Source of the DNA: Betaproteobacteria bacterium
GTDB lineage: Bacteria; Pseudomonadota; Gammaproteobacteria; Burkholderiales; Casimicrobiaceae
Assembly (NCBI GenBank): GCA_016704895.1
Contig: JADIZG010000002.1
Location: 93,490 to 157,489 of the forward strand
Length of the DNA: 64,000 nucleotides
Reading direction: 5' to 3'
The notes under the pieces were generated by a model. That model ran no database searches. It was not told the origin of the DNA and was given only the letters and a program-made list of their open reading frames with translations. Positions within the stretch are counted from its first letter, which is position 1; every line of letters starts with the position of its first letter. Position numbers and translations under genes: made by a program. Positions 56,082 through 64,000 of the stretch are shown here, piece after piece.

Positions 56082-57230
56082 TCAGGCGCCGAACAGCATC
56101 GCGCGCGTGAAGGTCCGCTTGATCGGCGGCACGGCATCGAGCATGGCGAGCCCGATGCCCCGCGGCCAGCGCACGAACGGCAGGTCGGTACCGAAAAGGT
56201 GCACGAGCCCGTGCGTGAACGCGACGCCGGCCCAGCGGTCGCTGCGCCGGCGGGCGACGTAGTCGTCGAGCATCGCGCGTGCCCCGATCGCCTCGCGAGG
56301 CGTCCCGGCGATCACGCGCTTCAGTTCCCACGCGTCGCGCAGGCCCACGTTGAACCCCTGCCCCGCCACCGGGTGCAGCGTCTGCGAGGCGTTGCCGATC
56401 GCGACGATGCGCGCGGCGACCGGCGGCCGGGCGAACTCCATCACCAGCGGAAACGACTTCCGCCCCCACGCCCGCAGGAAATCCGATCGCCGGCGACCGA
56501 AATGCGAGGCGAAGCACGCGACGAAGGCGTCGTCCGGCAGCGCCAGCACCTCCTGCGCGCGTCGGGGCTCGAGCGTCCACACGAAGCCGTAGTGCTCGCC
56601 CTCGGGCAGGAGCGCGATCGGCCCGTCCGGCGTGAAGCGCTCGTAGGCGAGGCCGCCGTGCGGCCGCGCCGTCGCGACCTTGCCGATCACCGCGACCTGG
56701 CCGTAGTCGTGGCGCGCGCGCTCGATGCCCGCCAGGCCCGCGCCGGTGCCGTCGGCGACGACGGCGAGGCGCGCCTCGATCGCGGTCGCGTCGCCCGCCT
56801 GCCGCACCAGCGCACGCCCGGGGTCCGCGTCGACGCGCTCGACGGACACGCCGTAGCGCACGTCGACGCCCGCGCGCTCGAGCGCAGCGTCGAGCGCGGC
56901 CTGGAGCGCGAGGTAGGACACGACGTAGCCCAATGCCGGCAGCCCGACGTCGCCCGCATCGAGCATCGCCGTGCCGAAGCCGCCGGCCTGCGACACGTCG
57001 ACGCGAACGATGGGCGTCACGGCGCCGGGCGTGGCCGCGAGAGGCGCCCAGACCGACAGCCGCTCGAAGATCAGCCGCGCGCCGTGCGACAGCGCGAGCG
57101 AGCGGTCGCCGCGCAGCGTCGCGCCGCGCGCGCGCGCGTCGAGCGCGACGACGTCGATCCCGGCGCCCGCGAGCGCGAGGGCGAGCGCCGAGCCCACGGG
57201 TCCGGCACCGACGATCGCGACGTCAGGCAT
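56082..57230 (-). CDS. ubiH: 2-octaprenyl-6-methoxyphenol hydroxylase
   Basis: FAD-dependent monooxygenase of ubiquinone synthesis. 382 residues: VAIVGAGPVGSALALALAG (FAD), DRSLALSHGARLIFERL, VVADGTGAG and, at the second FAD motif, IGNASQTLHPVAGQGFNVGLRDAW. The GNA(S/A)QTLHP form, Asn in place of the usual Asp, is what E. coli UbiH has and distinguishes it from UbiF. The ATG at 57230 has a poor ribosome site. Follows pepP across 140 bases of simple sequence. Confidence 0.93.
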   Translation of the reverse strand: MPDVAIVGAGPVGSALALALAGAGIDVVALDARARGATLRGDRSLALSHGARLIFERLSVWAPLAATPGAVTPIVRVDVSQAGGFGTAMLDAGDVGLPALGYVVSYLALQAALDAALERAGVDVRYGVSVERVDADPGRALVRQAGDATAIEARLAVVADGTGAGLAGIERARHDYGQVAVIGKVATARPHGGLAYERFTPDGPIALLPEGEHYGFVWTLEPRRAQEVLALPDDAFVACFASHFGRRRSDFLRAWGRKSFPLVMEFARPPVAARIVAIGNASQTLHPVAGQGFNVGLRDAWELKRVIAGTPREAIGARAMLDDYVARRRSDRWAGVAFTHGLVHLFGTDLPFVRWPRGIGLAMLDAVPPIKRTFTRAMLFGA

Positions 57231-57370
57231 CAGGAGCAGAGTCAGTTGGCAGGTGGCAGTGGCGCGGCGGCCAGCGGTGGGCGCGCCGGGCGTCCTGCCG
57301 ACCGCCCGGTGCCGCGCGCGTCGCTCGCGCCACCGCCGCCGGCCACCGCCACCGCCCTGCCTGACTCCTG
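57231..57370 (-). repeat. Low-complexity 140-bp gap between pepP and ubiH
   Basis: Iterated short words: gacaggtgacaggagtcagg just after the pepP stop, then gcggtggcggtggcc, and caggtggcag/ttggcaggtggcag at the ubiH side. It is not a tandem array with one period. No gene. Confidence 0.5.
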
Positions 57371-58693
57371 TCACCTGTCCCCGCATGCCGCCTCGACCTC
57401 CGCCACGGTCTTCGGCGTCCCGCCGGTCAGGTTCTCGATGCCGTCCGCCGTCACGACCACGTCGTCCTCGATGCGCACGCCGATGTCGGCGAAGTGCGCG
57501 GGCACGCCGTCGCCCGCGCGGATGTAGAGCCCCGGCTCGACGGTGAGCACCATGCCCGGCTCGAGCTTCACCGACTCGCCCTTCTCCTGGTAGAGGCCCG
57601 CGTCGTGCACGTCCATGCCGAGCCAGTGGCCCGCGCGGTGCATGTAGAACCGCTTGTAGCTTCCGCTCTCGAGCGCGGCGTCGAGGGGGCCCTCGATCAG
57701 CTTGAGGTCGATCAGCCCCTGCGCCAGCACGCGCTCGGCGACCTCGTGGTAGTCGTGGAACGGGACGCCCGGGCGCACCGCGTCGAGGCAGGCGACCTGC
57801 GCGGCGAGCACGAGCTCGTAGACGTCCTTCTGCGGCCCGGTGAACCGGCCGTTGACCGGGAACGTCCGCGTGATGTCGGACGCGTAGCCGCGGTACTCGC
57901 AGCCCGCGTCGATCAGCAGCAGGTCGCCATCGGCCATCAGGCGGTCGTTGTCGCGGTAATGGAGCACGCACGCGTTCGGCCCGCTCGCGACGATCGACGG
58001 ATACGCGACCGACTGCGCGCCGTTCTTCAGGAACTCGTGCGCGAGCTCGGCCTCGACCTCGTACTCGTGCCAGCCGGGACGCGCGCGCGCCATCGCCCGG
58101 CGGTGCGCTTCCGACGAGATCGCGCCCGCGCGGCGCATCAGCGCGAGCTCGTGCGCGTCCTTCACGAGACGCATCCGGTCCAGCGTGCCGCGCACGTCGA
58201 CGATCTCGTCGGGCGCGGTCACGCCGGTGCGCACGCGCGCCCGCACCTCGTTCAGCGTCGCGGCGACGCGACGATCCCAGTCGGCATGCATGCCGACCGG
58301 CGTGTAGAGCGCGGGCCGGTCGGACGCGAAGTCGGGAAGCATGCGGTCGAGCTCGCCGATCGGATGCGCCTCGTCGAAGCCGAAGATGTCCTTCGCCGCG
58401 TCGGGACCGTAGCGGAAGCCGTCCCAGGTCTCGCGCTCGGGATGCTTCTCGCGGCAGAACAGCACGTGCCGGTCGCCCTTGTCGTCGGCGACGAGCGCCA
58501 CCACGGCCTCCGGCTCGGGGAAGCCGGTGAGGTAGTAGAAGTAGCTGTCGTGCCGGTAGGGATAGGTCGAGTCGCGGTTGCGCACGACCTCGGCGGACGT
58601 GGGCATCAGCGCGAGACCGCCGCCCGAATGCCTGCGCATCGCGGCGATCAGCGCGTCGCGACGCCCGCGGTGGACCTGGTGGGCATTTTTCAT
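57371..58693 (-). CDS. pepP: Xaa-Pro aminopeptidase
   Basis: Creatinase-fold dimetal peptidase that removes N-terminal residues before proline. 440 residues: N-terminal domain with NRDSTYPYRHDSYFYYLTGFPEPEAVVAL, and the catalytic domain with five metal ligands, Asp in LLIDAGCEY, Asp in ASDITRTFP, His in HRAGHWLGMDVHD, Glu in LTVEPGLYI and Glu in GVRIEDDVVV. The ATG at 58693 has no ribosome site of note. Likely first gene of pepP-ubiH. Confidence 0.95.
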   Translation of the reverse strand: MKNAHQVHRGRRDALIAAMRRHSGGGLALMPTSAEVVRNRDSTYPYRHDSYFYYLTGFPEPEAVVALVADDKGDRHVLFCREKHPERETWDGFRYGPDAAKDIFGFDEAHPIGELDRMLPDFASDRPALYTPVGMHADWDRRVAATLNEVRARVRTGVTAPDEIVDVRGTLDRMRLVKDAHELALMRRAGAISSEAHRRAMARARPGWHEYEVEAELAHEFLKNGAQSVAYPSIVASGPNACVLHYRDNDRLMADGDLLLIDAGCEYRGYASDITRTFPVNGRFTGPQKDVYELVLAAQVACLDAVRPGVPFHDYHEVAERVLAQGLIDLKLIEGPLDAALESGSYKRFYMHRAGHWLGMDVHDAGLYQEKGESVKLEPGMVLTVEPGLYIRAGDGVPAHFADIGVRIEDDVVVTADGIENLTGGTPKTVAEVEAACGDR

Positions 58694-58740
58694 CGGAGGG
58701 GAGTAAGGAGGCGCCAGGGATCGCGGCGTCGAGGCGACGG

Positions 58741-58746
58741 ATTATA
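58741..58746 (-). promoter_or_regulatory. -10 box for pepP
   Basis: TATAAT (six of six) on the minus strand at 58746-58741, start near 58735, leader about 42 bases to the ATG at 58693. Confidence 0.4.
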
Positions 58747-58810
58747 GGGCGGACGGGCCGGGCGATGCGCTGACGGCGCAGGCAGGCATTCCCGCCATGC
58801 CGACTGGCCC

Positions 58811-58816
58811 TAGAAT
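58811..58816 (+). promoter_or_regulatory. -10 box predicting a leaderless cyclo-ligase mRNA
   Basis: TAGAAT (five of six), then cggacc, then the ATG at 58823. The expected start of transcription is the start codon. No Shine-Dalgarno is present, which suits leaderless translation. Confidence 0.4.
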
Positions 58817-58822
58817 CGGACC

Positions 58823-59449
58823 ATGCCGAACGATCGCACCGAGCCCCCCGTCGGCGCCCCCCTGCGCGAGGCCAAGCAGGCGATGCGGACGCTCGTCGCG
58901 GCGGCGCGCGACGCGCTCGATCCCGCTTGGCGCGCGCAGGCGTCGGTCAGGCTCGTCGAGCGCATCGCGGCGCTGCCGACGTTCGTCGACGCGGGAACGG
59001 TGCTGCTGACGGCACCCTTCCGCAGCGAGTGGGACGCCTCGCCGCTCGTCGCCCGCGCGCTCGCCGCGGGCAAGGTCGTCGCGCTCCCGCGCGTCGACGA
59101 GTCCTCCCGCATGCTCGAGCTCAAGCGGATCGTCGACCCGGTGCGGGACATCGTCGCCGGCTATCGCGGCCTGCCGGAGCCGGCCACGCGCTGCGAGCGC
59201 GTCGCGACCGCGTCGATCGACTGGGTGCTCGTGCCGGGCATCGCCTTCGACCGGATGGGCGGGCGGCTCGGCTACGGCGGCGGCTACTACGACCGGCTGC
59301 TCCCGGTGCTGCCCGCGCGCGCCGCGCGCGTCGCCGGAGCGTTCTCGGCGCAGATCGTCGACGCGGTTCCCTCGGCCCCGCACGACATCACGATGGACAC
59401 GGTGGTGACCGAGGCGGAGGTCGTGCTCGCCCGGCCGCGCGCCCGGTGA
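58823..59449 (+). CDS. 5-formyltetrahydrofolate cyclo-ligase
   Basis: ATP-dependent conversion of 5-formyl-THF to 5,10-methenyl-THF. 208 residues: PLREAKQAMRTLVAAARDAL, FRSEWDASPLVARALAAGK, VVALPRVD, WVLVPGIAFDRMGGRLGYGGGYYDRLL (the last is the family's ATP/substrate signature, core shown). Often next to the 6S RNA gene in related bacteria; no 6S-like sequence is seen in the 129 bases upstream. Possibly translated from a leaderless mRNA. Confidence 0.93.
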   Translation: MPNDRTEPPVGAPLREAKQAMRTLVAAARDALDPAWRAQASVRLVERIAALPTFVDAGTVLLTAPFRSEWDASPLVARALAAGKVVALPRVDESSRMLELKRIVDPVRDIVAGYRGLPEPATRCERVATASIDWVLVPGIAFDRMGGRLGYGGGYYDRLLPVLPARAARVAGAFSAQIVDAVPSAPHDITMDTVVTEAEVVLARPRAR

Positions 59450-59555
59450 TCGCGAGCGAGCCGCAAGGGGACGACCGGCCGCCGCATTCCCTCGCGGCGG
59501 GCAGGATGCGCCGGCGCGTCGCCCCCGCGCCGGCCAGGCCGGGCACGGTGGCGCG

Positions 59556-60782
59556 ATGAATGGCGCCCGGCTCGCGGCTGTCGCCCTCGCCTCCACGCTC
59601 GCGATCCAGGTGTACACGTCGCTCGCGGGCACCGCGGTGGCCGTGCTCGCCCCCGAGATCGCGGCCGACCTCGGCGTGCCCGCGCGCTGGGTCGGTGGTT
59701 TCGTCGGGCTGGTCTACCTGGGCGCGATGATGGCGAGCTTCGTCTCGGGCGCGTGGATCGCGCGCCTGGGGGCGATCCGCGTCTCGCAGACCTGCGTCGC
59801 CCTGTGCGCGGTCGGCATCGCCGGCGTGGCCCTGTCCGGCACCGGGGCGTTGCCGCTGATCGTGCTCGCCGCCGTCACGCTCGGCCTGGGCTACGGTCCG
59901 ATCACACCCGCGTCGTCGCACGTGCTCGCCCGCACGACCCCCGCGTCGCGCATGAACCTCGTCTTCTCGATCAAGCAGACGGGCGTGCCCGCCGGCGCCG
60001 CGCTCGCCGGGGCCGCGCTGCCGGCGTTCGCGCTCGCCGCAGGATGGCGCGTCGCGTTCGTCGCGGTCGCCGTGCTGGGCATCGCGGTGATCGCCGCGGC
60101 GCAGCCGATCCGCTCGGCGCTCGACACCGGCAGGCGCGCGGACGCGCCGGTCGCGCTGGGGCACGCGCTCTCGCGGGTCAGGCGCGTGATGCGCGATCCC
60201 CGCCTCGCGCCGCTCGCCTGGATCTCGTGGGCCTACGCGGCGACGCAGGTGTCGCTGACGAGCTTCCTCGTCGTGCACCTGACGGGCACGCTCGGGTGGT
60301 CGCTGATCGCCGCCGGGCTCGCGCTCTCGGTCGCCACGGCCGGCGGCGTCGCGGGCCGCATCGTTTGGGGCATCGTCGCCGATCGTACCCGGGCGCCCTA
60401 CGCAGTCCTGGGAACGATCGGGCTGGTCTCGGCGGCCTGCGCCGTGCTCACGGCGCTGGCGACGCCGGCATGGCCGGCGATCGCGATCTATCCGGTCGTC
60501 GCGCTGTTCGGCGCGACGGCGATCGGCTGGAACGGGGTCCAGCTGGCCGAGGTCGCGCGGCATTCGCCCGAGGGGGAGGCCGGCGCGGTCACCGGCGCGA
60601 CCGGCGTGGTCACGTTCAGCGGCGTCGTCGCCGGACCTCCGTTGTTCGGTGCGCTTGCCGCACTGACCGGCAGTACCCGATCGGGCTTCGTCGCCTTGGC
60701 GGTGCTGTCGGCGGCGGCGGCCATCGCGTTCGCGATCATTCCGCGCAAAGCATTGACGAGCAAGGCAGGATCACGACAGTGA
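59556..60782 (+). CDS. Major facilitator superfamily transporter
   Basis: 408 residues, 12 membrane segments, no cleavable signal. Features of MFS: motif A-like segment WIARLGAIRVSQ after the second helix, motif C-like GLGYGPITPASSHVLA, and the second-half loop VWGIVADRTRAPYAV. N-terminal helix LASTLAIQVYTSLAGTAVAVL. The N-terminal and central loops resemble the CynX/NarK-like uptake families only loosely; the substrate is unknown. ATG at 59556, 106 bases after the cyclo-ligase. Confidence 0.88.
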   Translation: MNGARLAAVALASTLAIQVYTSLAGTAVAVLAPEIAADLGVPARWVGGFVGLVYLGAMMASFVSGAWIARLGAIRVSQTCVALCAVGIAGVALSGTGALPLIVLAAVTLGLGYGPITPASSHVLARTTPASRMNLVFSIKQTGVPAGAALAGAALPAFALAAGWRVAFVAVAVLGIAVIAAAQPIRSALDTGRRADAPVALGHALSRVRRVMRDPRLAPLAWISWAYAATQVSLTSFLVVHLTGTLGWSLIAAGLALSVATAGGVAGRIVWGIVADRTRAPYAVLGTIGLVSAACAVLTALATPAWPAIAIYPVVALFGATAIGWNGVQLAEVARHSPEGEAGAVTGATGVVTFSGVVAGPPLFGALAALTGSTRSGFVALAVLSAAAAIAFAIIPRKALTSKAGSRQ

Positions 60783-60977
60783 GCGCTGACATCACGGAAG
60801 GTCGCGCCCCCGCGGCTAGCGATCCGGGCGCGCTGCGCGCGCGCAGGCCGATCGGCGACCGGTCCCCGCGTGCTCCGCCTGTCGCCCGACCCCTCTGCGC
60901 GCGGGTCGATGCGCATCGCCGCTTCCGGACCGCCCGCCCCTGTCCGGCCACTTCCCACGGGATTCAAACGCTGTTTT

Positions 60978-60992
60978 TGGAAATCATTTCCA
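60978..60992. promoter_or_regulatory. 15-bp palindrome upstream of aceE
   Basis: TGGAAAT-C-ATTTCCA is a perfect palindrome with 7-base arms in an A+T-rich island (60961-60995), an exception in this G+C-rich sequence. It lies about 180 bases upstream of the aceE ATG. A regulator's binding site is plausible; it does not match the PdhR consensus known to me. The 380-base gap 60783-61162 has no gene otherwise. Confidence 0.4.
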
Positions 60993-61094
60993 TCACGTGG
61001 TAACGTCCCGATCGCACGGCGCCGGGAGGACGCCGCCCGTGTCGCACCGCCGGGACGCGCCGCGGCGCAGCAATACAGCCCGCGATGTCCTCCC

Positions 61095-61100
61095 TACAAT
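61095..61100 (+). promoter_or_regulatory. Candidate -10 box for aceE
   Basis: TACAAT (five of six) about 62 bases before the aceE ATG, with aataca (three of six) as a weak -35 at 17 bases. Confidence 0.3.
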
Positions 61101-61162
61101 CGGGATTCCTTCCGCAGCAACTCCCGACGCCACCCCTCGCCCTAGCCGGAGCCTCGACGACC

Positions 61163-63826
61163 ATGGACGCGACGATCCCGAACGATCCCGATCCCCAGGA
61201 AACCCGCGAGTGGCTCGACGCGTTGTCCGGCGTCATCGAGAACGAGGGTCCCGACCGTGCGCATTTCCTGATCGAGGGGCTGATCGCGCGCGCGCGCCGC
61301 AACGGCGCCTACCTGCCGTTCTCGGCGAACACCGCCTACATCAACACGATCCCGGTCGAGCACCAGGTCCGCATCCCGGGAGACCAGGCGATCGAGCACA
61401 CGATCCGCTCGTACGCGCGCTGGAACGCGATGGCGATGGTCCTGCGCGCGAACAAGGACACGAACGTCGGCGGGCACATCGCGAGCTTCGCGTCCGCGGC
61501 GACGCTCTACGACGTGGGCTTCAACCACTTCTGGCACGCGCCGTCCGACAAGCACGGCGGCGACCTCGTGTTCGTGCAGGGCCACTCGGCGCCCGGCGTC
61601 TACGCGCGCGCCTACATGCTGGGGCGGCTCACCGACGAGCAGATGGACAACTTCCGGCAGGAGGTCGACGGCAAGGGGATCTCGAGCTACCCGCACCCGT
61701 GGCTGATGCCGGACTTCTGGCAGTTCCCGACCGTGTCGATGGGGCTCGGCCCCCTGATGGCGATCTACCAGGCGCGGTTCATGAAGTACCTGGACAACCG
61801 CGGCTTCCTCGACTCCGACGGGCGCAAGGTCTGGTGCTTCTGCGGCGACGGCGAGATGGACGAGCCCGAGTCGCTCGGCGCGCTCGGCATGGCGTCGCGC
61901 GAGAACCTCGACAACCTGATCTTCGTCATCAACTGCAACCTGCAGCGCCTCGACGGGCCGGTGCGCGGGAACGGCAAGATCATCCAGGAGCTCGAGAGCG
62001 ACTTCCGCGGCGCGGGATGGAACGTCATCAAGCTGATCTGGGGGACGCACTGGGACACGCTGCTGGCGCGCGACAAGAAGGGCATCCTGATGCGCCGGAT
62101 GATGGAGTGCGTCGACGGCGAGTACCAGACGTTCAAGTCCAAGGACGGCGCGTACGTGCGCGAGCACTTCTTCAACACGCCCGAGCTCAAGGAGCTGGTC
62201 GCCGACTGGTCGGACGACGACATCTGGAACCTCAACCGCGGCGGCCACGACCCGCACAAGGTCTACGCCGCGTTCCACGCGGCGGTGAACCACAAGGGCC
62301 AGCCGACGGTGATCCTCGCGAAGACGATCAAGGGCTACGGGATGGGCGAGTCCGGCGAGGCGCAGAACATCACGCACCAGCAGAAGAAGATGACGGGCGG
62401 CTCGATCCGCACCTTCCGCGACCGCTTCCAGATCCCGATCCCGGACGACCAGCTCGACGACGTCCCGTTCGTCAAGTTCGCCGAGGGGTCGAAGGAGCTC
62501 GACTATATGCGCGCGCGGCGCATGGAGCTCGGCGGCTACCTGCCCACGCGCCGGCGCGAGGCGGAACCGCTCCCGGTTCCCGAACTGGCGGCGTTCGAAC
62601 GCTTCCTCAAGAGCACCGAGGATCGGGAGATCTCGACGACGATGGCGTTCGTGCAGGTCCTGCAGACGCTGGTGCGCGACAAGCACCTCGGCAAGCACGT
62701 CGTGCCGATCGTCCCCGACGAGTCGCGCACCTTCGGCATGGAAGGGATGTTCCGGCAGCTCGGCATCTGGAACCAGCAGGGCCAGCTCTACACGCCGCAG
62801 GACGCCGACCAGCTGATGTTCTACAAGGAGACCCGGAACGGGCAGATCCTGCAGGAAGGGATCAACGAGGCGGGCGGCATGTGCGACTGGATCGCGGCGG
62901 CGACGAGCTACTCGACGCACGGCGTGCCGATGATCCCCTTCTACATCTTCTACTCGATGTTCGGCTTCCAGCGCATCGGCGACCTCGCGTGGGCCGCCGG
63001 AGACATGCGCGCGCGCGGCTTCCTGCTGGGCGGCACCGCGGGGCGCACGACGCTGAACGGCGAGGGACTGCAGCACGAGGACGGCCACTCGCACGTCCTG
63101 TCCGCGACGATCCCGAACTGCATCTCGTACGACCCGACGTTCGGGTACGAGGTCGCCGTGATCGTCCAGGACGGGCTGAGGCGCATGGTCGCGGAGCAGG
63201 AGGACCGCTACTACTACCTGACCGTGATGAACGAGAACTACGCCCACCCGGCGATGCCGGACGGCGCGGCGCCCGACATCATCAAGGGGATGTACCGGTT
63301 CCGCGAAGGCGCGAAGGGCAGGAAGGGCGGCCGCGCGTGCAGCTCCTGGGCTCCGGCACGATCTTCCGCGAGGTGATCGCCGCGGCCGACCTGCTGAAGA
63401 CCGACTGGGGCGTGGACGCCGACCTGTGGGGCTGCCCGAGCTTCACCGAGCTCGCGCGCGACGGCAACGCGGTGGCGCGCCGGAACATGCTGCACCCGGG
63501 CGAGAAGTCGATCGTCTCGCACGTCGAGCAGTGCCTCGCCGCCACCGAAGGCCCGGTCATCGCCGCGACGGACTACATCCGCGCGTACGCCGAGCAGATC
63601 CGCGCGTTCGTTCCGCGCCGCTACACGGTGCTCGGCACCGACGGCTTCGGCCGCTCGGACACGCGCGAGAAGCTGCGCCACTTCTTCGAGGTCGACCGCC
63701 ACTGGGTCGTGCTCGCCGCGCTCAAGGCGCTCGCCGACGACGGCAAGATCGCCCGCGAGCAAGGCCGCCGAGGCGATGAAGAAGTACGGCCTCGCCGCCG
63801 ACAAGCCGGCGCCCTGGACCGTCTGA
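61163..63826 (+). CDS. aceE: Pyruvate dehydrogenase E1 component, homodimeric, two compensating frameshifts
   Basis: Thiamine-pyrophosphate-dependent decarboxylase of the pyruvate dehydrogenase complex. Features: VRIPGDQAIEHTIRSYARWNAMAMV, ASFASAATLYDVGFNHFWHA, the TPP motif WCFCGDGEMDEPESLGAL...NLIFVINCNLQRLDGP (cores), and MGWDRYYYLTVMNENYAHP-type segment LTVMNENYAHPAMP. Near 63328-63333 the frame changes (GRKGG to VQLLGSGTIFREVIAA), one base missing, and near 63758-63762 it changes back-to-plus-one (KIAR to KAAEAMKKYGLAADKPAPWTV), one base extra. The net length is a multiple of three, 2664 bases, 887 residues, as expected. So the gene is almost surely intact and the indels are sequence errors. 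Start at ATG 61163 (MDATIPNDPDPQETREWLDAL). aceF follows at 15 bases. Confidence 0.93.
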
Positions 63827-63841
63827 CGCGGAGCCCCGACG

Positions 63842-64000
63842 ATGAGCACGATCGAGGTCAAGGTTCCGGACATCGGCGACTTCACGGACGTCCCGGTGAT
63901 CGAGGTGCTGGTCAAGGCCGGCGACAAGGTGAAGGTCGACGATTCGCTCGTCACGCTGGAGAGCGACAAGGCGACGATGGACGTGCCGTCCACGGTCGCC
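63842..64000 (+). CDS. aceF: Pyruvate dehydrogenase E2 (dihydrolipoamide acetyltransferase), N-terminal lipoyl domain
   Basis: First 53 codons visible: STIEVKVPDIGDFTDVPVIEVLV and the lipoyl-lysine loop LESDKATMDVPS (Lys at about residue 44). The rest lies beyond the window. ATG at 63842, 15 bases after the aceE stop, the usual pyruvate dehydrogenase operon order. Confidence 0.94.
   Translation, partial: MSTIEVKVPDIGDFTDVPVIEVLVKAGDKVKVDDSLVTLESDKATMDVPSTVA

Noticed and set aside
58694..58822. 6S RNA gene next to the formyl-THF cyclo-ligase
   Set aside because: The 129-base gap is too short and has no long imperfect hairpin with a central bubble.

Overview
The window is a very G+C-rich chromosomal segment of a betaproteobacterium, probably an uncultured or draft-quality member of the Burkholderiales/Rhodocyclales/Nitrosomonadales radiation. 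The evidence is gene order: gltB-gltD-hemE, pilMNOPQ-aroK-aroB with divergent mrcA, pcm-rhodanese-tolC convergent with waaC-waaA, dusB-fis-purH, a five-gene liv operon, and a single-chain (AceE-type) pyruvate dehydrogenase E1 followed by a lipoyl-bearing aceF. It is almost entirely housekeeping and envelope genes. I see no prophage, integron, CRISPR array, insertion sequence, rRNA or tRNA.

Layout. 1-7009 (minus): gltB-gltD-hemE, glutamate synthase plus haem synthesis. 7369-8715 (plus): a secreted Ig-like lipoprotein with a strong terminator. 8900-16206 (minus): pilM-N-O-P-Q, the type IV pilus alignment complex and secretin, then aroK and aroB. 16360-18681 (plus): divergent class A penicillin-binding protein. 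18734-24870: an unknown gene, hemB, a DnaQ-like exonuclease with a CBS/cNMP nucleotidyltransferase protein, engB and cytochrome c4. 24967-27809: a MOSC protein and a frameshifted secreted serine protease. 27883-35494: LPS/O-antigen precursor and core genes (rfbBACD, a nucleotide-sugar epimerase, a family 2 glycosyltransferase, divergent waaC-waaA). 35280-42537 (minus): tolC-rhodanese-pcm and an RND efflux pump with its adaptor. 42873-49116 (plus): livKHMGF branched-chain amino acid ABC transporter and a membrane protein. 49205-58693 (minus): pepP-ubiH-dusB-fis-purH-pagP-purD-hemF-nudF-acyP. 58823-64000 (plus): formyl-THF cyclo-ligase, an MFS transporter, aceE and the start of aceF.

The most interesting structure is between the genes. 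A G+C-rich hairpin repeat (core GAAGCTCGC-loop-GCGAGCCTC, with base-pair covariation between copies) recurs just after stop codons, in the same orientation as the gene, after aroB, pilM, the protease and livF. A second family, an inverted repeat with the core ggggtcag, forms the 3' ends of two convergent genes, so that both proteins end in the same residues (KGSEP); a relative sits between purD and hemF.

Sequence quality is a caveat. pilM, rfbA, aceE (two compensating indels) and the serine protease carry single- or double-base frameshifts, and there are implausible runs of 22 G and 21 C in intergenic G+C-rich tracts. Since pilM, rfbA and aceE are intact around the indels, most of these look like base-calling or assembly errors rather than real pseudogenes.
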